This document shows, piece after piece, positions 51,314-59,980 of a stretch of 64,000 bases of DNA. Position 1 is the stretch's first letter, and the number at the start of each line of letters is the position of its first letter. Under the pieces are notes generated by a model. That model did not search any database. It was not told where the DNA came from and saw only the letters and a program-made list of their open reading frames with translations. The position numbers and the translations under genes are program-made. The stretch is from Pseudomonas sp. R37(2017) (GTDB lineage: Bacteria; Pseudomonadota; Gammaproteobacteria; Pseudomonadales; Pseudomonadaceae). The stretch covers positions 1-64,000 of the forward strand of contig NZ_NEHO01000023.1 of NCBI RefSeq assembly GCF_002113375.1. The letters run 5' to 3'.

Positions 51314-51342
51314 AGGCCCCACTGCGTGGCACAGTGGGGCCT
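51314..51342 (-). terminator. Terminator hairpin of the DUF1254 gene
   Basis: AGGCCCCACTG-cgtggca-CAGTGGGGCCT, an 11-bp stem that lies 18 bp beyond the DUF1254 stop. The minus strand then reads TTTGCAACTTC. A 12-base G tract (51348-51359) separates the two. Confidence 0.8.
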
Positions 51343-51359
51343 GCTTCGGGGGGGGGGGG

Positions 51360-52769
51360 TTACTCGACCTTGTGGACCTGCGGCGGAGTCCAGGTGCCAT
51401 CCAGGATGGAGAGACTGCCATCCTTTGGCCAGTACATCCGCATCATCGGCAGGAACTCACCCTTAGGCGCAGGCAGCCAGTTCGCTTCCTTGTCCTTGCC
51501 GGGAGATTCGTGCTGGAAGTACAGGGTCAGCGAGCCATCGGCGTTATAGTGCAGGTTGTTGCGGGCGCTGACGGTGAACTTGTTCAAGGGGTTCGGCACG
51601 AACCACCAGCCCTTGTCGATCTCGTACATGGTGATCGACCAGAAACCGCTCACCGGAGGCGTCTGACCCTTGGCGAAGGTCAGGGTGTATTTGTTCTTAC
51701 CCTCGAGCTTCTGACCTGTGCTGTCGATCTGGGTGTACGGGTAAACCGCGTCCTTCTCGACGTTCGCCGGCCAGCCAAAGGCTGCAACCACGGCGCGCTT
51801 CATGTAGTCAGTACCGTATACACCGAGTCCTTTAGTGAACCGCCAGCCGTTGATCTCACTCCCCACGGACGGCTGACCGGCGACAATTTCCTTCAAGGCG
51901 ACCTGCGGCAGATCGGCCAGCTTGGCCTGCAGCGCCGGGTCTAGATTGGCGAGCTTGAACGGCTTGCAAGGCTCAATGCCAAGCTTGGCCATACGGGCGA
52001 GCATGGGCGCGTCCGCAGCGGGCGGCGGCGCGTCCTTGCACATCAGGTCGGCGAGCTTGTTGAAGTAACCCTCGGTCCCCATGGCCAGAATTACTTCCTG
52101 CGGCTTGTCGGTCATGCTGAAGCCCGGGTTCGGGTCCACAGCGGGGGCCTTGGGTGTATAGGGCTTGCCCCAGGCCGAGAGCGGGGTAATCTTCAGTTGT
52201 GCCTGCAGCGCGTTGACCGCCTTGTAATCCTTTTCGGTGCCGTCGGCGTAGGTACGCCCCAGGATCAGCATCTTGCGAGTGGCCGACTTCACCTGGGTCA
52301 TGCCCTCAGGCACCTTGCCCTCCCAACCCGGTCCGGTCAGCAGGTAATTCGCTGCGGTATCACCAGCAGTACGCTCGCCGGGGGAATCGAAGACGTCCAT
52401 CCACAGGCTGTACATCGGCATCAGGTAATAGCGCTTACCCATATTGGGCTGGCTGAACACCTGCGGCTCACTGACGTCCACCCAGGCAATCGAATAGAGG
52501 GTGTCAGCGTTCGGAGCGGACACACCGCGATAATCTGCCGCTGGATAACGCTTTCTATTGGCGAATTGCCCCATGGGCGCATGCTCGGTACCCACCTTGT
52601 CCACGTTGGACATTTGCACACGCGTGACCTCGGTGGTGATCAGCGAGTAGCCGTAGACATAGGCGTCCTTGGCGATCTGCAGGAGTTCTTCCTGATCAGT
52701 TGCCGACGAGTAGCCGACGTGGCTTAGGCTGATTGCGGAAGCCAGTATGGCTGTTGGCATTACTCTCAT
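51360..52769 (-). CDS. Exported DUF1254/DUF1214 protein
   Basis: A 469-residue exported protein with signal peptide (RVMPTAILASAISLSHVGYSSA). DUF1254 occupies the first half (AKDAYVYGYSLITTEVTRVQMSN, MYSLWMDVFDSPGERT). DUF1214 is the C-terminal half (YTLTFAKGQTPPVSGFWSITMYEID, SLTLYFQHESPGKDKEANWLPAPKG, MRMYWPKDGSLSILDGTWTPP). Function unknown. ATG 52769 is preferred because AAGGAG sits 7 nt before it. An intact paralogue of the remnant at 16174-16691. Ends at a G12 tract and a strong hairpin. Confidence 0.85.
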   Translation of the reverse strand: MRVMPTAILASAISLSHVGYSSATDQEELLQIAKDAYVYGYSLITTEVTRVQMSNVDKVGTEHAPMGQFANRKRYPAADYRGVSAPNADTLYSIAWVDVSEPQVFSQPNMGKRYYLMPMYSLWMDVFDSPGERTAGDTAANYLLTGPGWEGKVPEGMTQVKSATRKMLILGRTYADGTEKDYKAVNALQAQLKITPLSAWGKPYTPKAPAVDPNPGFSMTDKPQEVILAMGTEGYFNKLADLMCKDAPPPAADAPMLARMAKLGIEPCKPFKLANLDPALQAKLADLPQVALKEIVAGQPSVGSEINGWRFTKGLGVYGTDYMKRAVVAAFGWPANVEKDAVYPYTQIDSTGQKLEGKNKYTLTFAKGQTPPVSGFWSITMYEIDKGWWFVPNPLNKFTVSARNNLHYNADGSLTLYFQHESPGKDKEANWLPAPKGEFLPMMRMYWPKDGSLSILDGTWTPPQVHKVE

Positions 52770-53662
52770 ATGCATTCTCCTTGGCTATGAGATAGAGCTG
52801 TATGCGCCGTAGTCCTTCGCCCCCTGGATAGCGACGCTATTGAAGCGGGCAAAGGGCCACCGCCGGTAGAATAGCTGCTGTTTCGACATTTGTTTACTTC
52901 GATGCATGGGGAAGCTGGCCCCCATCATTACGTCAATCATTCTTGTCCGTCTCCGAAGGTTGCTGTTATTCCAATCCCCCGGATACGAGTGTCCTGAGCC
53001 AATTCTGAACCTATACAGCCGAGGCAGCACATCCAATGGTGGTCTAGGCGAAAATCCGCAGTTTTCGAGAGCGCGGCTCAATGCCCCACTCACCGGCTTC
53101 CCCGCCTGGGAAGGACAGTTAAGCCGTGATAGGTGCTTTAACGCACTACGCGAACAGCCCTCCAGAATTGCTGTCACCTTTCGGCTCCATACACCCCTTC
53201 AGCCCACAACCCGCGAGCTACTTGGTCCGCCCTACGATTCAGCTTTTGGTAGGTGATGGAACGGTTTTCTAAAGATAGAGCAAGGTACATGGGGGGACTT
53301 GAGAGTGTTGCCGAGCTATACGAGCAAGCAGTGAGGCATTCATTGTCGTCTCCAGAGGCGCCTGATTTGTATTTGTAAGGCTTCGGACTCAATGGCAAGG
53401 ACACCTCTGGATCGAGGATATCGTCCGAAACAGCACTCTAGCGATCTTCGTCGTCACACCGGTTGAATCCACAGTCGACTACAGCCCTTCAAGCGGGTAG
53501 ATGCGACATTTGATTATGACGACATACCGGGGAATATGGGGTTTGATCCCATAGCCGGACGCCGCCAAACCCTCACAAATCGCCACATCACCCCGCCCTC
53601 CCCCTGAAAGATGGGCCCAAGAATTGACCCAGCCCTCTACCGCGTCCTGCCGAACGAAGGCT
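52770..53662. other. 893-bp interval with one short adenylation-domain-like fragment
   Basis: Apart from the fragment at about 53174-53290, I see no gene here. Frames at 52785-53256 on both strands lack similarity. The promoter of the DUF1254 gene should lie near 52775-52900. Confidence 0.45.
53174..53290 (-). pseudogene. Fragment resembling the start of an NRPS adenylation domain
   Basis: The minus strand reads LALSLENRSITYQKLNRRADQVARGLWAEGV, close to the first adenylation-domain core (LTYxELNxxANxLAxxLxxxGV). Nothing of the remaining domain is present, and a stop follows after GAER. It may be debris of a non-ribosomal peptide synthetase gene, or chance. Low confidence. Confidence 0.4.
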
Positions 53663-54232
53663 TCAGCGATTGAGCCTGGTAATTTTTGAACCCTGCAATC
53701 CCAGTCCAGCCATTAAGCCCTTCTGATCAAAGATGAACGCATAGACATCGGACTGAGCCGTTGAAGTCGTCAGCGACTTAGCCATGCCTGAATCTACAAA
53801 CACGATGCTTGGGCCCACTCCGACCTCAAATCCTTTGACATTTTTCAGATCGTTCATCGCTGAATAGGTCATGAAGAACATCACGTAACCAAACTTCTGC
53901 GCGCCCGCCTGAAGACCGTAGGAAGCTGCAGTGGTCGAGTAGTATCCCGTGACTTTGCCGTTCTCGATCAATTCGCCTTCGCCATGCTGTCCACCGACGA
54001 TGAGACCCGCTTTCAGCACATCCGGGAAAACGAGGATACCCTTGGCTTTCTGCGCCAGGACACGCGCTTCTGGCGTACTGATATACAAACTCTTCAATGC
54101 CGCTTTCGCCTCCCGATCCATCTGAGCGTTCGCAGCCTTCACATCGGAGGCGGAAGTCGATTGATTCGTTTGGCACCCCGCGGTGATCGCGAAGATAGAA
54201 ATCAATGCCATTATTTGAAGGTGTTTGATCAT
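53663..54232 (-). CDS. SYLF (YSC84/Ysc84p-like) lipid-binding lipoprotein
   Basis: A 189-residue protein with lipobox ITAGC and the SYLF core: ARVLAQKAKGILVFPDVLKAGLIVGGQHGEG, a TGYYSTTAASYGLQAGAQKFGYVMFFM strand, then VGVGPSIVFVD. SYLF domains bind phosphoinositides in eukaryotes; bacterial members are predicted envelope lipoproteins with unknown role. It stands alone on the minus strand. Confidence 0.88.
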   Translation of the reverse strand: MIKHLQIMALISIFAITAGCQTNQSTSASDVKAANAQMDREAKAALKSLYISTPEARVLAQKAKGILVFPDVLKAGLIVGGQHGEGELIENGKVTGYYSTTAASYGLQAGAQKFGYVMFFMTYSAMNDLKNVKGFEVGVGPSIVFVDSGMAKSLTTSTAQSDVYAFIFDQKGLMAGLGLQGSKITRLNR

Positions 54233-54750
54233 GAGAAATACTCTTTTTCTACCCTCACCATTGATGAACCTGCGTGACGACAGCCGTTGCTGATTGACGT
54301 CTGACAGGTCGGACCTTTATTACGTCGTACTCCAAACAATTGGACTCTAGCCCTGCCAAGCGTTTGGTCAAACACGATGCGATGAACGCTACGGATCGGC
54401 CCGGCAAACCAAAATGGATCGCGGTGGTTTTAGACAGACTCGGCGCCTTTTCCCGTCGTTCTGCCGACCTGAGCCTCTGGCTACGCTGACCTTGAAACCG
54501 AGAATTCATCAAGATGACACTCGCAGTGATGACGCCGGAGTGACTGAATTCCGCTGTGGGTTGCCGTCCTTCGCAACAGGCAACAATCGGCCAGAAGCTG
54601 CGATTAAGTCCGTCTGCGAAAGCAGGAACAGTCCAGTGGCAGACGAACCATTGCTCGCGTGGGTCGTTAGTAGTTACGAAGTGTTCGTGGTCAGGCCGAT
54701 GAACCCCGATTCACCCACTGATAATCGTGGGAATGAATCTGGAGGTGGTC
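54233..54750. other. 518-bp intergenic region with hairpin repeat
   Basis: Between divergent SYLF and NCS1 genes. At about 54553-54610 there is a dispersed-family hairpin (gttgccgtccttcgcaacaggcaacaatcggccagaagctg). No gene supported. Confidence 0.45.
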
Positions 54751-56130
54751 GTGAAGCTTGAAAAACGAAGTATCGAGTTTGTCCCTCACGCTGAGCGCTA
54801 TGGCACACCCAGACGGTTGTTCACTATCTGGTTCAGCTCCAATTTCCAGGTGACTGCTCTGATGGTCGGCACGTTGGGCATCGCCTCGGGATTGAGCTTC
54901 GCCTGGACATTGCTCGGCCTGCTGATCGGCAATCTCGTCGGCACCATCTTCATGGCCGCACACTCCGCCCAGGGCCCTCATTTGGGCGTCCCACAGATGA
55001 TTCAGAGCCGCGCACAATTCGGTGTCTATGGCGCTGCGATTCCCTTACTGGTGATGGTCACAGCGGCGGTGCTGTTCCTGGCCGCCAGTGGCGTCCTGAT
55101 GCGCGATGCCTTGAAGGCACTGGTGCCCGTCAGCGATGACCAGGCCATCGTGGTGGTGGGCATTCTGACCTTCGTTATCGGTTTCGTGGGCTATGAGTTG
55201 ATCCACCGTCTGGGGGCGTGGATGAGCCTGATATCGACGCTGGTATTTGCCAGCGCGCTGGCTTTGATCCTGCTGCACCCCAACGACGCGATAGCGACAA
55301 CGGCAACAGGCCAGGGCTTTTCGCTGATTGCCTTTAACCTGGTCGTCGCGCAGGCGGCGTCCTGGACATTGGGTTACGGCCCTTACGTGGCGGACTACTC
55401 GCGTTACCTGCCGGCCCATGTCAGCACGCGCGCCACGTTCTGGACAACTTACTGCGGCTGTGCGCTCGGCTCTTTCGCCATGATGGCTTTGGGCGCTCTG
55501 GTGGCCGTTGCAATCCCTACAGCGCTCGGACATGACCCGGCAACCGCAATCGCCATGTTGTTCGGCCGCTGGGCACCATTGGCGTTGGGCGTGATTGCGC
55601 TCGGGGTGATCCAGTACAACGTGCTCTGCCTGTACAGCGCCTACATGTCTTCGGTGACGATCTTCGGAGCCTTTGGCGGGCTGCGATACGTCACAGCTTC
55701 TGCAAAAGCATTGGTGATGGCAGTGCTGAGCGTAGCCGCCACCCTGATCGCCATCGCCACCCAGTATCGTTTTGACACCTTCTTTGCAGACATTTTGATT
55801 GGCCAGCTCTACCTGCTGATCCCCTGGAGTGCGATCAACCTGGCTGACTACTACTGGGTGTGTCGCGGTCACTATGAGGTGGGCGAACTGTATGACCCCA
55901 AAGGTCGGTACGGGCGCTTCAATCGACGAACGCTAGCGGTGTATGCCGTCTCGATCATCGGTACGATCCCGTTCATGAAGCTTTCGTTCTACACCGGCTT
56001 TGTAGCGAACTGGCTGGAGGCGGACATCAGTTGGGCGGTGGGCCTGGTGCTCGCAGGGGCACTGTACTGCATGGTGAACAGCCAGCCCTCGCTCAAACAA
56101 CATCAATCCCAATCGCCTGTTCCTGACTGA
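54751..56130 (+). CDS. NCS1 family purine/cytosine permease
   Basis: A 459-residue permease with about 12 TM segments. NCS1 features: FTIWFSSNFQVTALMVGTLGIASGLSFAW at the start, GVPQMIQSRAQFGVYGAAIP, WTLGYGPYVADYSRYLP and the C-terminal INLADYYWVCRGHYEVGELYDPKGRYG. Transports nucleobases, allantoin or related compounds with H+ or Na+. The GTG at 54751 has GGAGG 5 nt before it. A bidirectional hairpin ends it. Confidence 0.88.
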   Translation: MKLEKRSIEFVPHAERYGTPRRLFTIWFSSNFQVTALMVGTLGIASGLSFAWTLLGLLIGNLVGTIFMAAHSAQGPHLGVPQMIQSRAQFGVYGAAIPLLVMVTAAVLFLAASGVLMRDALKALVPVSDDQAIVVVGILTFVIGFVGYELIHRLGAWMSLISTLVFASALALILLHPNDAIATTATGQGFSLIAFNLVVAQAASWTLGYGPYVADYSRYLPAHVSTRATFWTTYCGCALGSFAMMALGALVAVAIPTALGHDPATAIAMLFGRWAPLALGVIALGVIQYNVLCLYSAYMSSVTIFGAFGGLRYVTASAKALVMAVLSVAATLIAIATQYRFDTFFADILIGQLYLLIPWSAINLADYYWVCRGHYEVGELYDPKGRYGRFNRRTLAVYAVSIIGTIPFMKLSFYTGFVANWLEADISWAVGLVLAGALYCMVNSQPSLKQHQSQSPVPD

Positions 56131-56208
56131 TGCCTTGGCCACATGGGCTATACGGAGATGATGAAGTGGCCAGCAGCATGCCCATGGCGGAGAGCTGCCA
56201 ACGCTACA

Positions 56209-56253
56209 CCGGAAACGAAAAAGCCCGCTGTTTAGCGGGCTTCTCGTTTCCGG
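56209..56253. terminator. Bidirectional terminator hairpin
   Basis: CCGGAAACGA-aaAAGCCCGCTgtttAGCGGGCTTc-TCGTTTCCGG, a long two-part stem between the convergent permease and hydrolase genes. Confidence 0.85.
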
Positions 56254-56299
56254 CGGTGATTACCAGTTCATGGCATACATCGCCGGTCTTGAGTGGGGG

Positions 56300-57313
56300 T
56301 CACTTCAAATGAACCTTCAGCTCCTCGCCAGCCTGCAGCATTGCAGAGCGTACCGCCGGAACCTGGCTGACCACGTTCAGCAAGCCGTAGTCATGGATCA
56401 TGCCGTTGTAGCGCACCGCAGTGACCGGCACGCCGGCCTGGTCCAGTTTGCGAGCGTAGGCTTCCCCTTCGTCACGCAGCACATCGGCACTCGCGGTCTG
56501 GACCAGCGCTGGCGGCAGGCCTTTCAACTGCTCAGTGGTAGCGCGCAGCGGCGAGGCGTAGATCTCGGCACGTTGCCTGGAATCGGTGGTGTAGTTGTCC
56601 CAGAACCACTTCATCATGTTCCTGGTGAGGAAGTGCCCCTCGGCGTACTGGTTGTACGACGCTGTCTCGAAGTTGGCGTCGGTCACTGGCCACAGCAGCA
56701 CCTGGTACTTGATGGCCGGGGTACCTTTATCCTTGGCCATCAGGCTGACCACGGCCGCCATGTTGCCGCCGACGCTGTTGCCCGCTACCGCCAGGCGCTT
56801 GCCGTCGACATTGATTTCCTTGCCGTGCTCGGCCACCCATTTGGTTGCCCCGTAGGCCTGGTTGATCGCCGTCGGGTAGTGCGCTTCAGGGGACGGGGTG
56901 TAATTGACGAACACCGCCACCGCCCCGGACCCGACGACCAGATCGCGCACCAGGCGCTCATGGGTCGGGAAGTCGCCGAGCACCCAGCCACCGCCGTGGA
57001 AGTACATGAACACAGGCAAGGTCCCCTTCACACCCGCCGGACGCACGATGGTCAAGCTGATGTCCTGGCCGTCGACGGTGATGGTCTTCTCGCTGACATC
57101 CGCCTTGGGCAGTGTCAGTTTCACCCCGGCCTGAGCGCCGGCCAGTACCGCGCGGGCGTCCTTCGGCGAAAGCTGCTCGATGGGTTTGCCACTGCCTGAG
57201 TTCAGTGCATCGAGGAATGCCTGGGTGTTGTGTTCGACGCCATCGTCAGCGAATGCGTTACCGATCGACAAGGCAAGGAGCGAGCCAACGAGTGTTTTGG
57301 TCAAGACGTTCAT
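56300..57313 (-). CDS. Exported alpha/beta hydrolase (HSL/esterase-lipase family)
   Basis: A 337-residue hydrolase with signal peptide (TKTLVGSLLALSIGNAFA, cleavage before DDG). The oxyanion motif HGGGWVLGDF (HGGG), nucleophile elbow GNSVGGNMA, and catalytic Asp/His in SADVLRDEGEAYA and MIHDYGLL place it in the hormone-sensitive-lipase family. ATG 57313 with GGAG before it. It lies 32 bp after Ohr on the same strand, so probably one operon. Confidence 0.87.
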   Translation of the reverse strand: MNVLTKTLVGSLLALSIGNAFADDGVEHNTQAFLDALNSGSGKPIEQLSPKDARAVLAGAQAGVKLTLPKADVSEKTITVDGQDISLTIVRPAGVKGTLPVFMYFHGGGWVLGDFPTHERLVRDLVVGSGAVAVFVNYTPSPEAHYPTAINQAYGATKWVAEHGKEINVDGKRLAVAGNSVGGNMAAVVSLMAKDKGTPAIKYQVLLWPVTDANFETASYNQYAEGHFLTRNMMKWFWDNYTTDSRQRAEIYASPLRATTEQLKGLPPALVQTASADVLRDEGEAYARKLDQAGVPVTAVRYNGMIHDYGLLNVVSQVPAVRSAMLQAGEELKVHLK

Positions 57314-57345
57314 TTCATATCTCCTGTTTCTGCTGAGGCGGGAAA

Positions 57346-57765
57346 TCAGACGGTGACGTGCAGACGGACATCGACGTTGCCACGGGTTGCGTTGGAGTAC
57401 GGGCACACTTGATGGGCCGCCTCCACCAACGCTTGTGCATCGGCTTGCTCCAGGCCTGGCAGGTTGATGTTCAGCTCGATATCCAGGCCAAAGCCGCCCG
57501 GGACCTGGCCAATGCCGACCCGCGCAGTGATCGAGGCGTCGGCTGGAATGCTGCGTTTGCTCTGGCTGGCGACGAACTTCAGTGCACCGATGAAGCAGGC
57601 CGAGTAACCAGCGGCGAACAGTTGCTCAGGGTTGGTGGCATCACCACCGGCACCGCCCAATTCCTTCGGAGTGCTCAGTTTCACGTCGAGGTTGTTGTCG
57701 CTGGAGATGGCTCGGCCATCACGACCACCGGTTGCGGTTGCGACTGCGGTGTAGAGAACTTTCAT
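57346..57765 (-). CDS. ohr: Organic hydroperoxide resistance protein (Ohr/OsmC family)
   Basis: A 139-residue thiol peroxidase that reduces organic hydroperoxides. Both redox Cys are present: YSACFIGALKF (peroxidatic) and QVCPYSNATRGN (resolving), with the AISSDNNLDVKLSTP N-terminal region of Ohr. ATG 57765 follows AGGAAAG. Direct and inverted TTGCGC repeats upstream may be regulatory. No OhrR gene is adjacent. Confidence 0.9.
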   Translation of the reverse strand: MKVLYTAVATATGGRDGRAISSDNNLDVKLSTPKELGGAGGDATNPEQLFAAGYSACFIGALKFVASQSKRSIPADASITARVGIGQVPGGFGLDIELNINLPGLEQADAQALVEAAHQVCPYSNATRGNVDVRLHVTV

Positions 57766-57803
57766 GGCTTTCCTCACTTTTGAATGTCTTCGGGGAATTC
57801 TAT

Positions 57804-57869
57804 TTGCGCTATAAATGTTTGCGCACTAACTATTAACAGTAAGTTACCGCTCAATAATTTAGCGCGCAA
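57804..57869. promoter_or_regulatory. Repeated TTGCGC sites upstream of ohr
   Basis: TTGCGCTATAAA (57804-57815), TTGCGCACTAAC (57819-57830) and the inverted TTTAGCGCGCAA (57858-57869) lie within 66 bp of AT-rich DNA before ohr. They fit binding sites for a peroxide-responsive regulator or for the AraC-type protein encoded next door. Confidence 0.45.
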
Positions 57870-57970
57870 GCTTTTTATAAAATCGTCTGGAGCTGTAAAA
57901 AATTGATTTTCAAGAGGGTCACACCTCAGCCCGCCTGGGCTCGCCCGCGCGTTGTCGATGCCTTAGCGTC

Positions 57971-58372
57971 TCAAGCAACGACCGGAATCGGGCAGATTGC
58001 TTGTCGCTGCCAAGCCTGGGGTGTCATGCCTTCAGCCTTCACGAATGTACGGCAGAAGTGAGCTTGATCGCAGAAGCCGCATTCCAGCGCGATCTCTGCG
58101 ATCAACATCGTGGAAGCCTTCAATAACTCCCTGCTCTTCATGACCCGCTGTTCACGCAGCCATCGCTGTGGAGGCATCCGGGTGCTTTTCTTGAACATGC
58201 GTGAGAAGTGACTGCGCGACAATGCGCAAGCTTCGGCTAGTTCAGTCACTGAAATGCCGGTATCCAGCCTGTCCAGCATCAGTTGTTTGGCAGTTCTTAT
58301 CTGCCAGGACTTGAGCTGCCCTGTCGAAGCCAGTGTGAGAGTCGCCAGCACGGTAGATTTGTCCTTGTTCAT
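57971..58372 (-). CDS. Single-domain AraC family regulator
   Basis: A 133-residue AraC C-terminal domain alone: ISVTELAEACALSRSHFSRMFKKSTRMPP, LLKASTMLIAEIALECGFCDQAHFCRTFVKAEGMTPQAW. No sensor domain, as in SoxS/MarA-type stress regulators. ATG at 58372 (MNKDKSTV) or two codons earlier. Located 205 bp upstream of ohr on the same strand; it may regulate ohr and the hydrolase genes. Confidence 0.83.
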   Translation of the reverse strand: MNKDKSTVLATLTLASTGQLKSWQIRTAKQLMLDRLDTGISVTELAEACALSRSHFSRMFKKSTRMPPQRWLREQRVMKSRELLKASTMLIAEIALECGFCDQAHFCRTFVKAEGMTPQAWQRQAICPIPVVA

Positions 58373-58536
58373 ACACATCCATCAATCCAGGTAACAGGAT
58401 GCGAGCGCCTGACTCGAACAGCGCCGGGCATTGGAAATCCCCAGAGGTTCCCGGCCAGGCTCGTTGACTCGGTTCAGTCGACTGCGCACCCTTCGCAAGT
58501 CTGTGACCAGCCCCCAGGGCAGGGACTGGCGATGGC

Positions 58537-59223
58537 TCAGACAGATGCAGCGACAGGCGCCAGGGTGGGGCCATGCTGAACGCGCTCAGGTGCCTTGTGC
58601 ACCATGGTATAGGCGTAGTCGACGCCCATGCCATATGCACCGGAATGCTCCTTTACCAGTTCCATTACGGCGTCGTAGGTGTCGCGGTTCTTCCAGTCCC
58701 GTTGCCATTCCAGCAGCACCTGCTGCCAGGTCACCGGTACCACGCCGGCCTGGATCATGCGCTGCATGGCGTAATCGTGGGCTTCTTTGGTGGTGCCGCC
58801 GGAGGCGTCCGCAACCATATAGATTTCATAGCCGGCATCGTTCATTGCCGACAGGGCGAAGGTGGCATTGCATACCTCGGTCCACAAGCCGGAGACGATG
58901 ATCTTGTTGCGACCATTTCTCTTGAGTGCGTCGCGTACCTTCTGGTCATCCCAGGAGTTCATGGAGGTGCGCTCCAGCAGCGGAGCGTCCGGGAACACAG
59001 CGAGCAGCTCGGGGTAGGTGTGACCTGAGAAGCTTTCTGTCTCTACCGTGGTGAAGGTGGTGGGGACATTGAAAATCTTCGCTGCCTTGGCCAAGGCAAC
59101 GGTATTGTTCTTCAGCGTTTGCCGGTCAATGCTCTGAACGCCGAAGGCCATCTGTGGCTGCTGATCGATGAAGATCAGTTGGCTGTTAAGCGGAGTCAGG
59201 ACTTCAGTTTTAGGATTGCTCAT
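58537..59223 (-). CDS. Isochorismatase-like hydrolase (YcaC family)
   Basis: A 228-residue cysteine hydrolase. The catalytic Asp is in IFIDQQPQMAF, Lys in KIIVSGLWTEVC (with Cys in TEVCNATFALSA) and the cis-peptide region LWTEVC is complete. It resembles YcaC, a homo-octameric hydrolase of unknown substrate. Divergent from the RidA gene across about 255 bp. Confidence 0.87.
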   Translation of the reverse strand: MSNPKTEVLTPLNSQLIFIDQQPQMAFGVQSIDRQTLKNNTVALAKAAKIFNVPTTFTTVETESFSGHTYPELLAVFPDAPLLERTSMNSWDDQKVRDALKRNGRNKIIVSGLWTEVCNATFALSAMNDAGYEIYMVADASGGTTKEAHDYAMQRMIQAGVVPVTWQQVLLEWQRDWKNRDTYDAVMELVKEHSGAYGMGVDYAYTMVHKAPERVQHGPTLAPVAASV

Positions 59224-59478
59224 TTTTGTTTCCTTTCAGCTTGATGAAGTTCAATCGCACCAGTCTCGGGTCCCGCACCTTGCAGGCATTACCGTAGCCA
59301 CGAGCGCACTCCTCAGCGTCGTTGCTTGAGGACGAGCAAAAGATAACGAAACAAGGCGCCTGTCGGTGGCGCATTTTTGCGCTCCTGTCGGCTCATTTAT
59401 GAGCCATAAAATTTGCGATCGCGCTGCTAGCATTCGCCCATTCGGATCAAGCCGGTCCGTCCTGTGCAGGAGAATGCA

Positions 59479-59940
59479 ATGGCAGCTTCACAACCGTTCA
59501 ACAAGCAGACCGCCTACTGGGGTGTTTCCTGGGAGGAGGCATATGGCTATCCGCAGGCACGGCGGGTAGGAAACGAGATCTACGTATCAGGTCAATTCAA
59601 CCATGATGAGGAAGGTAATCTGGTAGCCCCGGCGCCGCTGGACGCCGACGGCAAGCCCAGTGATTTCTCCTCGATGGGAGAGCAGATGCGGGTCTCTTAC
59701 GACAACATTTCGAAGCTGCTCGCCTTGTATGGCGCAACTATGCAAGATGTTGTCGAGGAAACGCTTTATGTACTGGACATGGACGCTGCGTTCGCGGTGG
59801 TCGGCAAAGTGCGCAAGGCGGCCTATGGCACTGAGCGGCCTCAGTGCGCGAGCAATATCATTGGGGTGTCGAGACTTGCCCAGCGTCCGCAGCTGATTGA
59901 GATCGTGTGCAAGGCCGTGATTGGCGCCCGAGACATCTGA
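59479..59940 (+). CDS. RidA family enamine/imine deaminase
   Basis: A 153-residue RidA/YjgF/UK114 protein that hydrolyses reactive enamines formed from amino acids. It has RRVGNEIYVSGQFNHDEEG, NISKLLALYGATMQDVVEETLYVLDM and PQCASNIIGVSRLAQRPQLIEIVCKAVIG (Arg of the RidA anion site is replaced or displaced; not decided). ATG 59479 follows AGGAG. Adjacent to YcaC-like and LysR genes. Confidence 0.83.
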   Translation: MAASQPFNKQTAYWGVSWEEAYGYPQARRVGNEIYVSGQFNHDEEGNLVAPAPLDADGKPSDFSSMGEQMRVSYDNISKLLALYGATMQDVVEETLYVLDMDAAFAVVGKVRKAAYGTERPQCASNIIGVSRLAQRPQLIEIVCKAVIGARDI

Positions 59941-59980
59941 GCTGCGCTCCCGGTTTCGATCCAGGGTTTGTACGAAAAGC

